NCBI RefSeq assembly: GCF_039349365.1 | Contig: NZ_CP134977.1 | Span: 284,885-293,358, forward strand | Length of the DNA stretch: 8,474 nt | Direction of reading: 5' to 3' | From: Buchnera aphidicola (Shivaphis celti) | Lineage (GTDB): Bacteria > Pseudomonadota > Gammaproteobacteria > Enterobacterales > Enterobacteriaceae | Shown: positions 1 through 5,714 of the stretch, in pieces | Layout: each line of letters opens with the position of its first letter | Position numbering within the stretch: the stretch's first letter is position 1 | Program-made: the position numbers and the translations under genes | The notes under the pieces: model-generated | The model's database searches: none | The model's input: only the letters and a program-made list of their open reading frames with translations | What the model was told of the DNA's origin: nothing

Positions 1-15
1 TATATATATATATAT
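1..15. repeat. TA dinucleotide tract at the window edge
   Basis: The first 14 bases are an uninterrupted TA repeat, followed by T's, which continues to the left edge, so its full length is unknown. It lies beyond the rpsI terminator hairpin. Simple TA tracts are common in spacers of very A+T-rich reduced genomes and I assign no function to it. Confidence 0.6.
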
Positions 16-23
16 TTGCATAA

Positions 24-50
24 AATCCGGACAATAATATATTCCGGATT
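24..50 (-). terminator. Probable terminator hairpin after rpsI
   Basis: A perfect 8-bp inverted repeat, AATCCGGA (24-31) and TCCGGATT (43-50), encloses an 11-base A/T loop. It lies 16 bases past the rpsI stop codon. Four of its eight pairs are G-C, which stands out in a region otherwise nearly pure A+T. Read on the minus strand the stem is followed only by a short T stretch (TTTATG), so it is a weak fit to a canonical Rho-independent terminator. It may instead act as a 3' mRNA-stabilising stem. Its position after the last gene of the rplM-rpsI operon favours a terminator. Confidence 0.55.
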
Positions 51-66
51 AAATAAATATTATATA

Positions 67-462
67 TTATCTTTTTGAAAACTGTGGTCTTTTTCTTGAT
101 TTTCTTAAACCAACTTTTTTTCTTTCTACTTTTCGAGCATCTCTAGTAACAAAACCAGATTTTCTCAAAATTGTTTTAAAAGAAATATCGTACTTTATTA
201 AAGTACGAGTAATTCCTTGTCGAATAGCTCCTAATTGTCCAGAAATACCTCCTCCTTTAACAGTAATATAAAAATCTAACTTATTTAACATATTTGTAAT
301 TTTTAATGGTTCTAAAAGTATTATACGAGATTCTTCTAATGGAAAATAATCTAATATACTTCTTTTATTAACTATAATTTCCCCTATACCATGTTTCAAA
401 AAAACACGGGCAGAGGAACTTTTTCTACGTCCTGTTGAATAATTAATATTTTTTTTATACAT
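67..462 (-). CDS. rpsI: 30S ribosomal protein S9
   Basis: Small-subunit protein S9, which binds 16S rRNA in the 30S head and reaches the decoding region with its basic C-terminal tail. The 131-residue product matches the usual length of about 130. Family hallmarks are present: [12 protein letters not shown] near residues 10-21, the [16 protein letters not shown] block at 61-76, GFVTRDAR at 103-110, and the invariant C-terminus ending RPQFSKR, whose last Arg contacts the P-site tRNA anticodon loop. It is the second gene of the rplM-rpsI operon, 15 bases after the rplM stop, an arrangement conserved across bacteria. A weak Shine-Dalgarno-like TAGG precedes the ATG. Nothing is missing, and the identification is secure. 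Confidence 0.98.
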   Translation of the reverse strand: MYKKNINYSTGRRKSSSARVFLKHGIGEIIVNKRSILDYFPLEESRIILLEPLKITNMLNKLDFYITVKGGGISGQLGAIRQGITRTLIKYDISFKTILRKSGFVTRDARKVERKKVGLRKSRKRPQFSKR

Positions 463-477
463 AAATAAACCTATGAA

Positions 478-906
478 TTAAAGATGTAATGTTATCGGAT
501 TTTGCGCTTGATGATTATGCGTATTAGATGCATAAATTTTTAATTTAGATAACATAAAACGACCTAACACATTTTTCGGAAGCATCCCTTTGACAGCAAT
601 CCTAAGAACTTGTTCAGGATTTTTTGTAAACATTTCTTGAAAAGAGATTTTTTTTATACCACCAACATAACCAGTATGTTTATAATAAAATTTTTTTACT
701 TTTTTTTTTCCTGTTACAATTATTTTATTTACATTTAAGACAATTACAAAATCTCCAGTATCACAATGGGGAGTATATTCTATTTTATGTTTTCCTGTTA
801 AATATATAGCAATTCTTGTAGATAATCTACCTAAAATTTGATTTTTTGCATCAATACAAAACCAATTTTTTTTTACATTTTTATTTTTTGCAACAAAACT
901 TTTCAT
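478..906 (-). CDS. rplM: 50S ribosomal protein L13
   Basis: Large-subunit protein L13, an early-assembly 23S rRNA-binding protein. At 142 residues it equals the E. coli protein in length. Recognisable blocks are LGRL (25-28), the [21 protein letters not shown] segment (about 38-58), the HTGYVGGIK stretch (77-85), [12 protein letters not shown] (105-116), and the C-terminal [10 protein letters not shown] (128-137). The start is supported by an AGGA Shine-Dalgarno core at 912-915 on the minus strand, 5 bases before the ATG. It is the first gene of the rplM-rpsI operon and is transcribed divergently from pheA, probably from the candidate promoter at 956-983. The coding strand carries a 10-A run (T's at 700-709 on the plus strand). 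Confidence 0.98.
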   Translation of the reverse strand: MKSFVAKNKNVKKNWFCIDAKNQILGRLSTRIAIYLTGKHKIEYTPHCDTGDFVIVLNVNKIIVTGKKKVKKFYYKHTGYVGGIKKISFQEMFTKNPEQVLRIAVKGMLPKNVLGRFMLSKLKIYASNTHNHQAQNPITLHL

Positions 907-955
907 ATCATTCCTTAATGAGTAAAAAAAAAATAAAAAAAATATTTTTTACTTT

Positions 956-983
956 ATGATATAAACTAAATAATTCAAATCAA
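956..983 (-). promoter_or_regulatory. Candidate sigma-70 promoter for rplM-rpsI
   Basis: On the minus strand, a -35-like TTGATT (plus 978-983) and a -10-like TATCAT (plus 956-961) are separated by 16 bases. This would start transcription near 949, about 40 bases before the rplM ATG. Hexamer matches arise easily by chance in such A+T-rich DNA, so support rests mainly on spacing and on location upstream of a ribosomal operon. Confidence 0.35.
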
Positions 984-988
984 CGACA

Positions 989-1017
989 TTGATAATATCA
1001 AATATAATCATTAAAAT
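989..1017 (+). promoter_or_regulatory. Candidate sigma-70 promoter for pheA
   Basis: TTGATA (989-994) and TAAAAT (1012-1017), each five of six matches to consensus, are separated by exactly 17 bases. Transcription would start near 1024, giving a leader of about 64 bases. That leader contains no phenylalanine-rich leader peptide and no terminator-like stem of the kind that controls pheA in E. coli. TATAAT strings at 1003-1008, 1048-1053 and 1053-1058 have no convincing -35 partner. Confidence 0.4.
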
Positions 1018-1087
1018 AAAAGTGAAATTTAATTAACTTGTTATTAATATAATATAATTTATTGAAAAATAAAACAAAAAAAATATT

Positions 1088-2224
1088 ATGACATCTAAAA
1101 AAATCCTATTAAAACTAAGAAATCAAATTAATCAAATTGATAAATTAATACTCGATTTATTATATAAAAGAAGAACATTAGCAATAAGCATCGCAAAAAA
1201 AAAAATCATACATAAATTTTTAATACAAGATCGTACACGGGAAAAAGAATTATTACAAAATTTAATTTTGATGGGAGAAAAATATCATCTATCTGCAAAA
1301 TATATAAAAAAAATATTTAATATAATTATTCAAGATTCTGTTACTATACAAACAAAAATTACAAATAAATTTATCCAAAATACTAATTTAAAAAATCCAA
1401 TATTTTCCTTTTTAGGTCCTACAGGATCATATTCATACATTGCAAGTATGAAATATATTAAAAAATACCATAATAATTATGCAATACAACAACATAAAAA
1501 TTTTGAAGATATATTACATTCAGTAGAAAATAATCAATCGAATTATGCAATTGTTCCAATTGAAAATAGTTTTTCAGGTTTTATAAGACCTGTATATAAT
1601 TTACTATTTAAAACAAAATTAAAAATTATTGGAGAATGTTATTTACCAATTAATCATTGTTTACTCACTAAATCGAAAATTTTATTATCCGAAATTAAAG
1701 TAATATATAGTCACGCACAATCATTTGAACAATGTAGTAAATTTATTCAAAAATATAAATATGGAAAAATAAAGTATACAAACAGCACTTCTGAAGCTAT
1801 GCAAATTGTTTCTAATATGGACAAAAATAATATTGCAGCTATTGGAGACAAAAACAGTGCAAAAATATATCAATTACAAACAATATCAGAAAATATATCA
1901 AATTCTTTAAATAATAATACAAGATTCTTTATATTAACAAAAAATATAATACATAACTTAAACATTATACCTATAAAAAGTACATTAATTTTAACAACAA
2001 AAAAAAATTTATTATTCAGTATTATTATACAATTAAATAAAAAAAAGATAAAAATTTTACAACTAGAATCGCAATTATATAATGAAAAACCTATTAAAGA
2101 AATGATTTACATAGAAATTTTAGGTCACACACATGATGAAAAAATTAAACACATATTACAAGATTTTGAAAAACAAGATATATTAATCAATATATTAGGA
2201 TCATATCCTACACTAGATATATAA
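1088..2224 (+). CDS. pheA: Bifunctional chorismate mutase / prephenate dehydratase (P-protein)
   Basis: Converts chorismate to prephenate and then to phenylpyruvate, the last steps before transamination to phenylalanine. The 378-residue protein aligns from its first residue with E. coli PheA (386). The chorismate mutase domain (about 1-95) keeps all active-site residues at E. coli numbering: R11, R28, K39, D48, R51, E52, S84 and Q88. The dehydratase domain (about 104-285) has FLGPTGSYS, VPIENS and the catalytic TRF at 278-280. The C-terminal ACT regulatory domain (about 297-375) differs at both phenylalanine-binding motifs: GALV becomes NLLF (307-310) and ESRP becomes ESQL (327-330). This suggests loss of feedback inhibition, as reported for other Buchnera. 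No clear Shine-Dalgarno precedes the ATG. The tyrA neighbour of E. coli is absent; ffh follows after 67 bases. Confidence 0.97.
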   Translation: MTSKKILLKLRNQINQIDKLILDLLYKRRTLAISIAKKKIIHKFLIQDRTREKELLQNLILMGEKYHLSAKYIKKIFNIIIQDSVTIQTKITNKFIQNTNLKNPIFSFLGPTGSYSYIASMKYIKKYHNNYAIQQHKNFEDILHSVENNQSNYAIVPIENSFSGFIRPVYNLLFKTKLKIIGECYLPINHCLLTKSKILLSEIKVIYSHAQSFEQCSKFIQKYKYGKIKYTNSTSEAMQIVSNMDKNNIAAIGDKNSAKIYQLQTISENISNSLNNNTRFFILTKNIIHNLNIIPIKSTLILTTKKNLLFSIIIQLNKKKIKILQLESQLYNEKPIKEMIYIEILGHTHDEKIKHILQDFEKQDILINILGSYPTLDI

Positions 2225-2240
2225 TAGAACATAAATAATA

Positions 2241-2270
2241 TTAACACCAAAATTCTAATATCTTTATCAT
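2241..2270 (+). promoter_or_regulatory. Candidate sigma-70 promoter for ffh
   Basis: TTAACA (2241-2246) and TATCAT (2265-2270), each five of six matches to consensus, are separated by 18 bases in the pheA-ffh gap. The predicted start near 2277 would leave a leader of about 15 bases. That leader includes a weak TGAGA ribosome-binding candidate at 2279-2283, eight bases before the ffh ATG. The region is A+T-rich, so a chance match is possible. Confidence 0.35.
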
Positions 2271-2291
2271 AAAATTATTGAGATAAATATC

Positions 2292-3629
2292 ATGTTTGAC
2301 AATCTTGCAAAAAAATTTATATCAATTGTAAAAAATATTTCTGGATATGGAAGAATTACAGAAAAACAACTCCATCAAACATTGCTTCAAGTAAAAAAAA
2401 ATTTATTAGAAGCTGATGTATCATATATCGTTATTAAAGAAATTATCACTCAAATCAAAAAAAAAGTTATTGGAAAAGATATTAATCAAAATCTTACTCC
2501 AGGACAAGAATTTATTAAAATCTTGAAACAAGAATTAATTTCTATTATGCATCATAAAGAAACAGAAATTAAAATACATGAAAAAAATCCTAATATTTTT
2601 CTAATTGTTGGACTACAAGGATCAGGAAAAACTACTAGTGTTGGAAAATTAGGTTATTTTATAAAAAAAAAATATAAAAAAAAAGTACTAGTTGCTTCAA
2701 CTGATATCTATAGACCAGCAGCAATAGAACAATTATTTATGATCTCCAAACAATCAAATATAAATTTTTTTAATACTAATACATTTCATGATCCAATAGA
2801 AATTAGTAAGAGATTTATGAAAGAAATAAAAAAATCTTCATATGATGTTTTTATATTAGATACTGCTGGAAGAATGCATATTAATCAAAATATGATGCAA
2901 CAAATTAAAAAAATAAAAAAAATTATTCAACCTACAGAAACATTATTTATAATAGATGCAATGATGGGACAAGATGCTATTCATGTTGCAAAAAAATTCC
3001 ATGATGATTTAAGTTTAACTGGTTTAATACTGACAAAAACAGACAGTGATACTAAAGGAGGATCTGCATTATCTGCAAGCTATATTACTAAAAAACCAAT
3101 TAAATTCATTGGAACGGGTGAAAAAATCTCTTCTTTATCTATTTTTAATCCAGAACGAATTGTTTCAAGAATACTTGGAATGGGAGATATATTTTCAATT
3201 ATTGAAGTAATTAACAAAAAAGAAAAAAATAAAAATAAAAAAAATAATGTAGAAAAAAAATTCGACCTAGAAGAATTTAAACAACAAATGAGTAATATAG
3301 AAAATTATGGAGGAATTAAAAAAATTATATCAAATTTACCAATAAATATATTTAATAATTCTCAAAAAAAAAATATTACAGAAAAAAGAATTTTATTAAA
3401 ATTTATTTCAATTATTAATTCTATGACCCCATTAGAAAAAAAAAATCCAAATATTATTAAAATGTCAAGAAAAAAAAGAATTGCAAAAGGTTCTGGAACT
3501 ACTGTGCAAGATGTTAATCAGTTATTAAAAAATTTTTATGAAACAAAAAAAATCATAAAAAAAATAAAATATCACGGGATAGAAAAAACATTACAGAATA
3601 TAAAAAAAATAATCCCAAAAATATTTTAA
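2292..3629 (+). CDS. ffh: Signal recognition particle protein Ffh (SRP54 homologue)
   Basis: GTPase that, with 4.5S RNA, binds hydrophobic signal sequences on nascent chains and delivers ribosomes to FtsY at the inner membrane. Length is 445 residues against about 453 in E. coli. The N domain (about 1-90) is followed by the G domain with P-loop GLQGSGKTT (107-115), the insertion-box region STDIYRPAA (136-144), DTAGR (190-194), TKTD (248-251) and GTGE (274-277). The M domain (about 296-445) keeps the RNA-binding RKKRIAKGSG core (393-402) and the VQDVNQLLKNF helix. The oddity is that the M domain has only four Met (297, 333, 378, 391), with Ile and Lys filling the usual methionine-rich finger loop and C-terminal helices. 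Several A-runs of 9-10 lie in the gene. Identification is certain. Confidence 0.98.
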   Translation: MFDNLAKKFISIVKNISGYGRITEKQLHQTLLQVKKNLLEADVSYIVIKEIITQIKKKVIGKDINQNLTPGQEFIKILKQELISIMHHKETEIKIHEKNPNIFLIVGLQGSGKTTSVGKLGYFIKKKYKKKVLVASTDIYRPAAIEQLFMISKQSNINFFNTNTFHDPIEISKRFMKEIKKSSYDVFILDTAGRMHINQNMMQQIKKIKKIIQPTETLFIIDAMMGQDAIHVAKKFHDDLSLTGLILTKTDSDTKGGSALSASYITKKPIKFIGTGEKISSLSIFNPERIVSRILGMGDIFSIIEVINKKEKNKNKKNNVEKKFDLEEFKQQMSNIENYGGIKKIISNLPINIFNNSQKKNITEKRILLKFISIINSMTPLEKKNPNIIKMSRKKRIAKGSGTTVQDVNQLLKNFYETKKIIKKIKYHGIEKTLQNIKKIIPKIF

Positions 3630-3701
3630 ATAAATTATAATCATTATATAAATAAAATACACTCATCTATTATATTAAAAAAACATTTTTATTAAAATAT
3701 T

Positions 3702-3705
3702 GAGG
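3702..3705 (+). promoter_or_regulatory. Strong Shine-Dalgarno site of rpsP
   Basis: GAGG, within TGAGGAAATT, stands five bases before the rpsP ATG. It is the clearest ribosome-binding site on the plus strand of the window. Most plus-strand genes here (pheA, rimM, trmD) have no good one, so its retention suggests efficient initiation on a ribosomal protein message. Confidence 0.75.
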
Positions 3706-3710
3706 AAATT

Positions 3711-3959
3711 ATGGTTAAAATCAGACTATCTTTGTACGGATCAAAAAAAAAACCATTTTACAAGATTATTATTGCGAACAGCAAATCTCCCAGAGATGGA
3801 AAATTTATCGAAAAAATTGGATTTTATAATCCATTTAGCAAAGATATTAAAAAAAAAATAAAATTAAATATCAATCGTGTACAACACTGGATAAAAAATG
3901 GAGCTATTACTACAAAAAAAGTAAAAACATTAATTAAAGATTATTACAAAAATTTATAA
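3711..3959 (+). CDS. rpsP: 30S ribosomal protein S16
   Basis: Small-subunit protein S16, which stabilises the 5' domain of 16S rRNA during 30S assembly. The 82-residue product has exactly the E. coli length. It begins MVKIRLSLYGSKKKPFY and continues with the conserved PRDGKFIEKIGFYNP segment (27-41) and the HWIKNGA motif (59-65). It is the first gene of the rpsP-rimM-trmD-rplS operon and lies 81 bases after ffh; I could not find a convincing promoter in that gap, so read-through from ffh is possible. Two 10-A runs (3743-3752 and 3849-3858) encode lysine stretches. Confidence 0.98.
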   Translation: MVKIRLSLYGSKKKPFYKIIIANSKSPRDGKFIEKIGFYNPFSKDIKKKIKLNINRVQHWIKNGAITTKKVKTLIKDYYKNL

Positions 3960-3992
3960 AATAAATTATAAAAGTACAATTTACATAATCAT

Positions 3993-4487
3993 ATGAAAAA
4001 AATTATTATTGGAAAATTTGGTTCTGCATATGGAATTTTAGGATGGATAAATATTATTTCTTATACTGAAAGAAAAAAAAATATTTTTCAATATAACCCG
4101 TGGTTTATTCAAATCAACAACTTGTGGAAAAAATACTTTATTGAATCTTATAAAAAAAATATTTCAAAAATAAAAGTTAAATTAAAAAATATAAATAATA
4201 GAACAGAAGCGAAAAAACTAACAAATTGCATTATTTCAATAAAAAATACACAATTAAAAAAAATACCAAAATACGAATATTATTGGAAAGATATCTTATA
4301 CTGTCAAGTATTTAATATAGATAAAAAATATATTGGCATAGTATATGATATTATACGATCTAAAATAAATGATATTTTGGTAATTAAAAATTTTCAAAAA
4401 AAAAATAAATGTATTTTAATTCCATTTATCGAAAAAGTATTTATTAAAAATACTGACATAAAAAGAAAAATTATATATATAAATTAA
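3993..4487 (+). CDS. rimM: Ribosome maturation factor RimM
   Basis: Assembly factor that binds S19 and helps the 30S head and 16S rRNA 3' domain mature. The protein has 164 residues against 182 in E. coli. The N-terminal RimM domain starts almost directly at the conserved IGKFGSAYGILGW (6-18), so the E. coli N-terminal extension is missing; an in-frame stop at 3969-3971 rules out a longer ATG start. PWFIQ (36-40) and the LTNC turn (76-79) match the family. The PRC-barrel domain begins at YYWKD (96-100), whose paired tyrosines are important for S19 binding in E. coli, and continues through NDILVIK (126-132) and LIPF (142-145). The C-terminal tail is also shortened. No Shine-Dalgarno is evident; initiation may depend on coupling to rpsP, which ends 33 bases upstream. 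This is the most diverged gene of the operon. Confidence 0.94.
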   Translation: MKKIIIGKFGSAYGILGWINIISYTERKKNIFQYNPWFIQINNLWKKYFIESYKKNISKIKVKLKNINNRTEAKKLTNCIISIKNTQLKKIPKYEYYWKDILYCQVFNIDKKYIGIVYDIIRSKINDILVIKNFQKKNKCILIPFIEKVFIKNTDIKRKIIYIN

Positions 4488-4541
4488 AATTCTTTTTTAA
4501 AATAATAAAATTTTATGAATGCAAGAGATTCAAGAAATTCA

Positions 4542-5285
4542 ATGTGGATTGGAATTATTAGTATTTTCCCTGAAATGTTTGATGCAATTCAAAAATATGG
4601 AATTACTAAAAAAGCAATAAAAAAAAAAATTGTTTCTATCACAATCTGGAATCCTAGAGATTTTACAAAAAATATACATCATAAAATAGATGACCGTCCA
4701 TATGGTGGTGGAGCAGGAATGGTTATGACCGTACAACCATTAAAAAATGCAATACAAAAAGCGCAAGAATCTGCTCCAAAAAACACCATAACAATTTACT
4801 TATCACCTCAAGGAAAAAAAATTACACAAGAAAAAATAGATTACTTTGCAAAACACACTAATCTTATTTTAGTATGTGGAAGATATGAAGGTATTGATGA
4901 ACGAATTATAGAACAGTATATCGATGTAGAATGGTCTATTGGTGATTATATTGTTTCAGGTGGAGAATTGCCCGCTATGATCATTATCGATGCTATATGT
5001 AGATTACAACCTGGTCTATTAAATATTTCTTCTATCCAAGAAGAATCCTTTAATCATGGATTACTTGATTATCCGAATTACACTCGACCAAAAAAAATAT
5101 TGGGTAAATCTGTACCAAAAATTCTATTATCTGGACATCATGAAAATATTAAAAAATGGCAATTCAGACAATCTTTAAAAAATACTATTCTTAAAAGACC
5201 AGATTTATTAAAAAAAAAAAAATTATCTGTAGAAGAAGAAAAAATTATAAATCAAATAAAAAAAAAATATTATATATTACTATAA
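4542..5285 (+). CDS. trmD: tRNA (guanine-N1)-methyltransferase TrmD
   Basis: SAM-dependent SPOUT enzyme that makes m1G37 next to the anticodon and so prevents +1 frameshifting. I chose the ATG at 4542 because MWIGIISIFPEMF matches the E. coli N-terminus exactly; an in-frame ATG at 4515 would add nine residues with no family counterpart. From 4542 the protein has 247 residues (E. coli 255). Visible motifs are DRPYGGGAGM (51-60), the trefoil-knot SAM site with LSPQGK (87-92), LVCGRYEGIDERI (110-122), IGDYIVSGGELPA (133-145), R154 and GLLDYPNYTRP (173-183). The catalytic Asp expected before the SF of this last region (D169 in E. coli) is aligned with E168 here. A 13-A run (5210-5222) encodes four lysines near the C-terminus. 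Confidence 0.95.
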   Translation: MWIGIISIFPEMFDAIQKYGITKKAIKKKIVSITIWNPRDFTKNIHHKIDDRPYGGGAGMVMTVQPLKNAIQKAQESAPKNTITIYLSPQGKKITQEKIDYFAKHTNLILVCGRYEGIDERIIEQYIDVEWSIGDYIVSGGELPAMIIIDAICRLQPGLLNISSIQEESFNHGLLDYPNYTRPKKILGKSVPKILLSGHHENIKKWQFRQSLKNTILKRPDLLKKKKLSVEEEKIINQIKKKYYILL

Positions 5286-5309
5286 ATATTTCATTTTGGA
5301 ACTTTAAAT

Positions 5310-5657
5310 ATGACACCAAAGATAATTCAAAAAATAGAAAATCAACAAATAAAAAAAAAAATAATAAATTTTAAACCAGGAGATACAATTGAAGTACAGG
5401 TATGGGTCGTAGAATCTTCAAAAAAAAGAATTCAATCATTTGAAGGAATTGTAATTGCTATTAGAAATCGATCGTTACAATCTTCGTTTACAGTAAGAAA
5501 AATATCTCATGGAGAAGGAGTAGAACGAGTATTTCAAGCATATTCTAAAATGATTGCAAAGATTAAAATTAAAAAACTTGGATTAGTAAGAAAATCAAAA
5601 TTATATTATTTAAGAGGAAAATTTGGAAAATCTGCTCGAATAAAAGAACGAATTTAA
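5310..5657 (+). CDS. rplS: 50S ribosomal protein L19
   Basis: Large-subunit protein L19, located at the subunit interface near bridge B8. The 115-residue product equals the E. coli length. It shows [22 protein letters not shown] (about 21-42), [12 protein letters not shown] (about 44-55), the [16 protein letters not shown] block (about 60-75) and the C-terminal [17 protein letters not shown]. It is the last gene of the rpsP operon, 24 bases after trmD, with TGGA at 5297-5300 as a modest Shine-Dalgarno nine bases before the ATG. An 11-A run (5351-5361) lies early in the gene. It converges with tldD across a 57-base gap holding a hairpin. Confidence 0.98.
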   Translation: MTPKIIQKIENQQIKKKIINFKPGDTIEVQVWVVESSKKRIQSFEGIVIAIRNRSLQSSFTVRKISHGEGVERVFQAYSKMIAKIKIKKLGLVRKSKLYYLRGKFGKSARIKERI

Positions 5658-5667
5658 AATTTTTACT

Positions 5668-5702
5668 AATAAAAAATGCAGTCATATATTTTATTGACTG
5701 CA
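5668..5702 (-). terminator. Rho-independent terminator of tldD
   Basis: TGCAGTCA (5677-5684) and TGACTGCA (5695-5702) form a perfect 8-bp stem with a 10-base A/T loop. On the minus strand the stem is followed directly by TTTTTTATT (from plus 5668-5676), the canonical order for terminating tldD transcription, 12 bases after its stop codon. On the plus strand the stem is followed by CAAAAAATATT, with no T-tract, so it would stop rplS transcription only weakly, if at all. Confidence 0.75.
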
Positions 5703-5714
5703 CAAAAAATATTG

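Noticed and set aside
921..953. Inverted repeat AGTAAAAAA / TTTTTTACT in the rplM-pheA spacer
   Set aside because: It is nearly all A-T pairs with a 15-base loop, is expected by chance in this composition, and lies in the rplM leader rather than at a gene end.
918..959. Thirteen-codon open frame upstream of pheA as a possible pheL leader peptide
   Set aside because: It encodes mostly Lys and Ile with only two Phe, overlaps the rplM ribosome-binding region on the other strand, and lies upstream of the best pheA promoter candidate.
3630..3710. Promoter for the rpsP operon in the ffh-rpsP gap
   Set aside because: TATAAT at 3636-3641 and TATTAT at 3668-3673 occur, but neither has a recognisable -35 at 16-18 bases, so I do not call one.
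4539..4736. Minus-strand open frame of 65 codons inside trmD
   Set aside because: It is entirely antisense to well-conserved TrmD sequence, has no ribosome-binding site, and its Phe/Asn/Cys-rich translation resembles no family I know.
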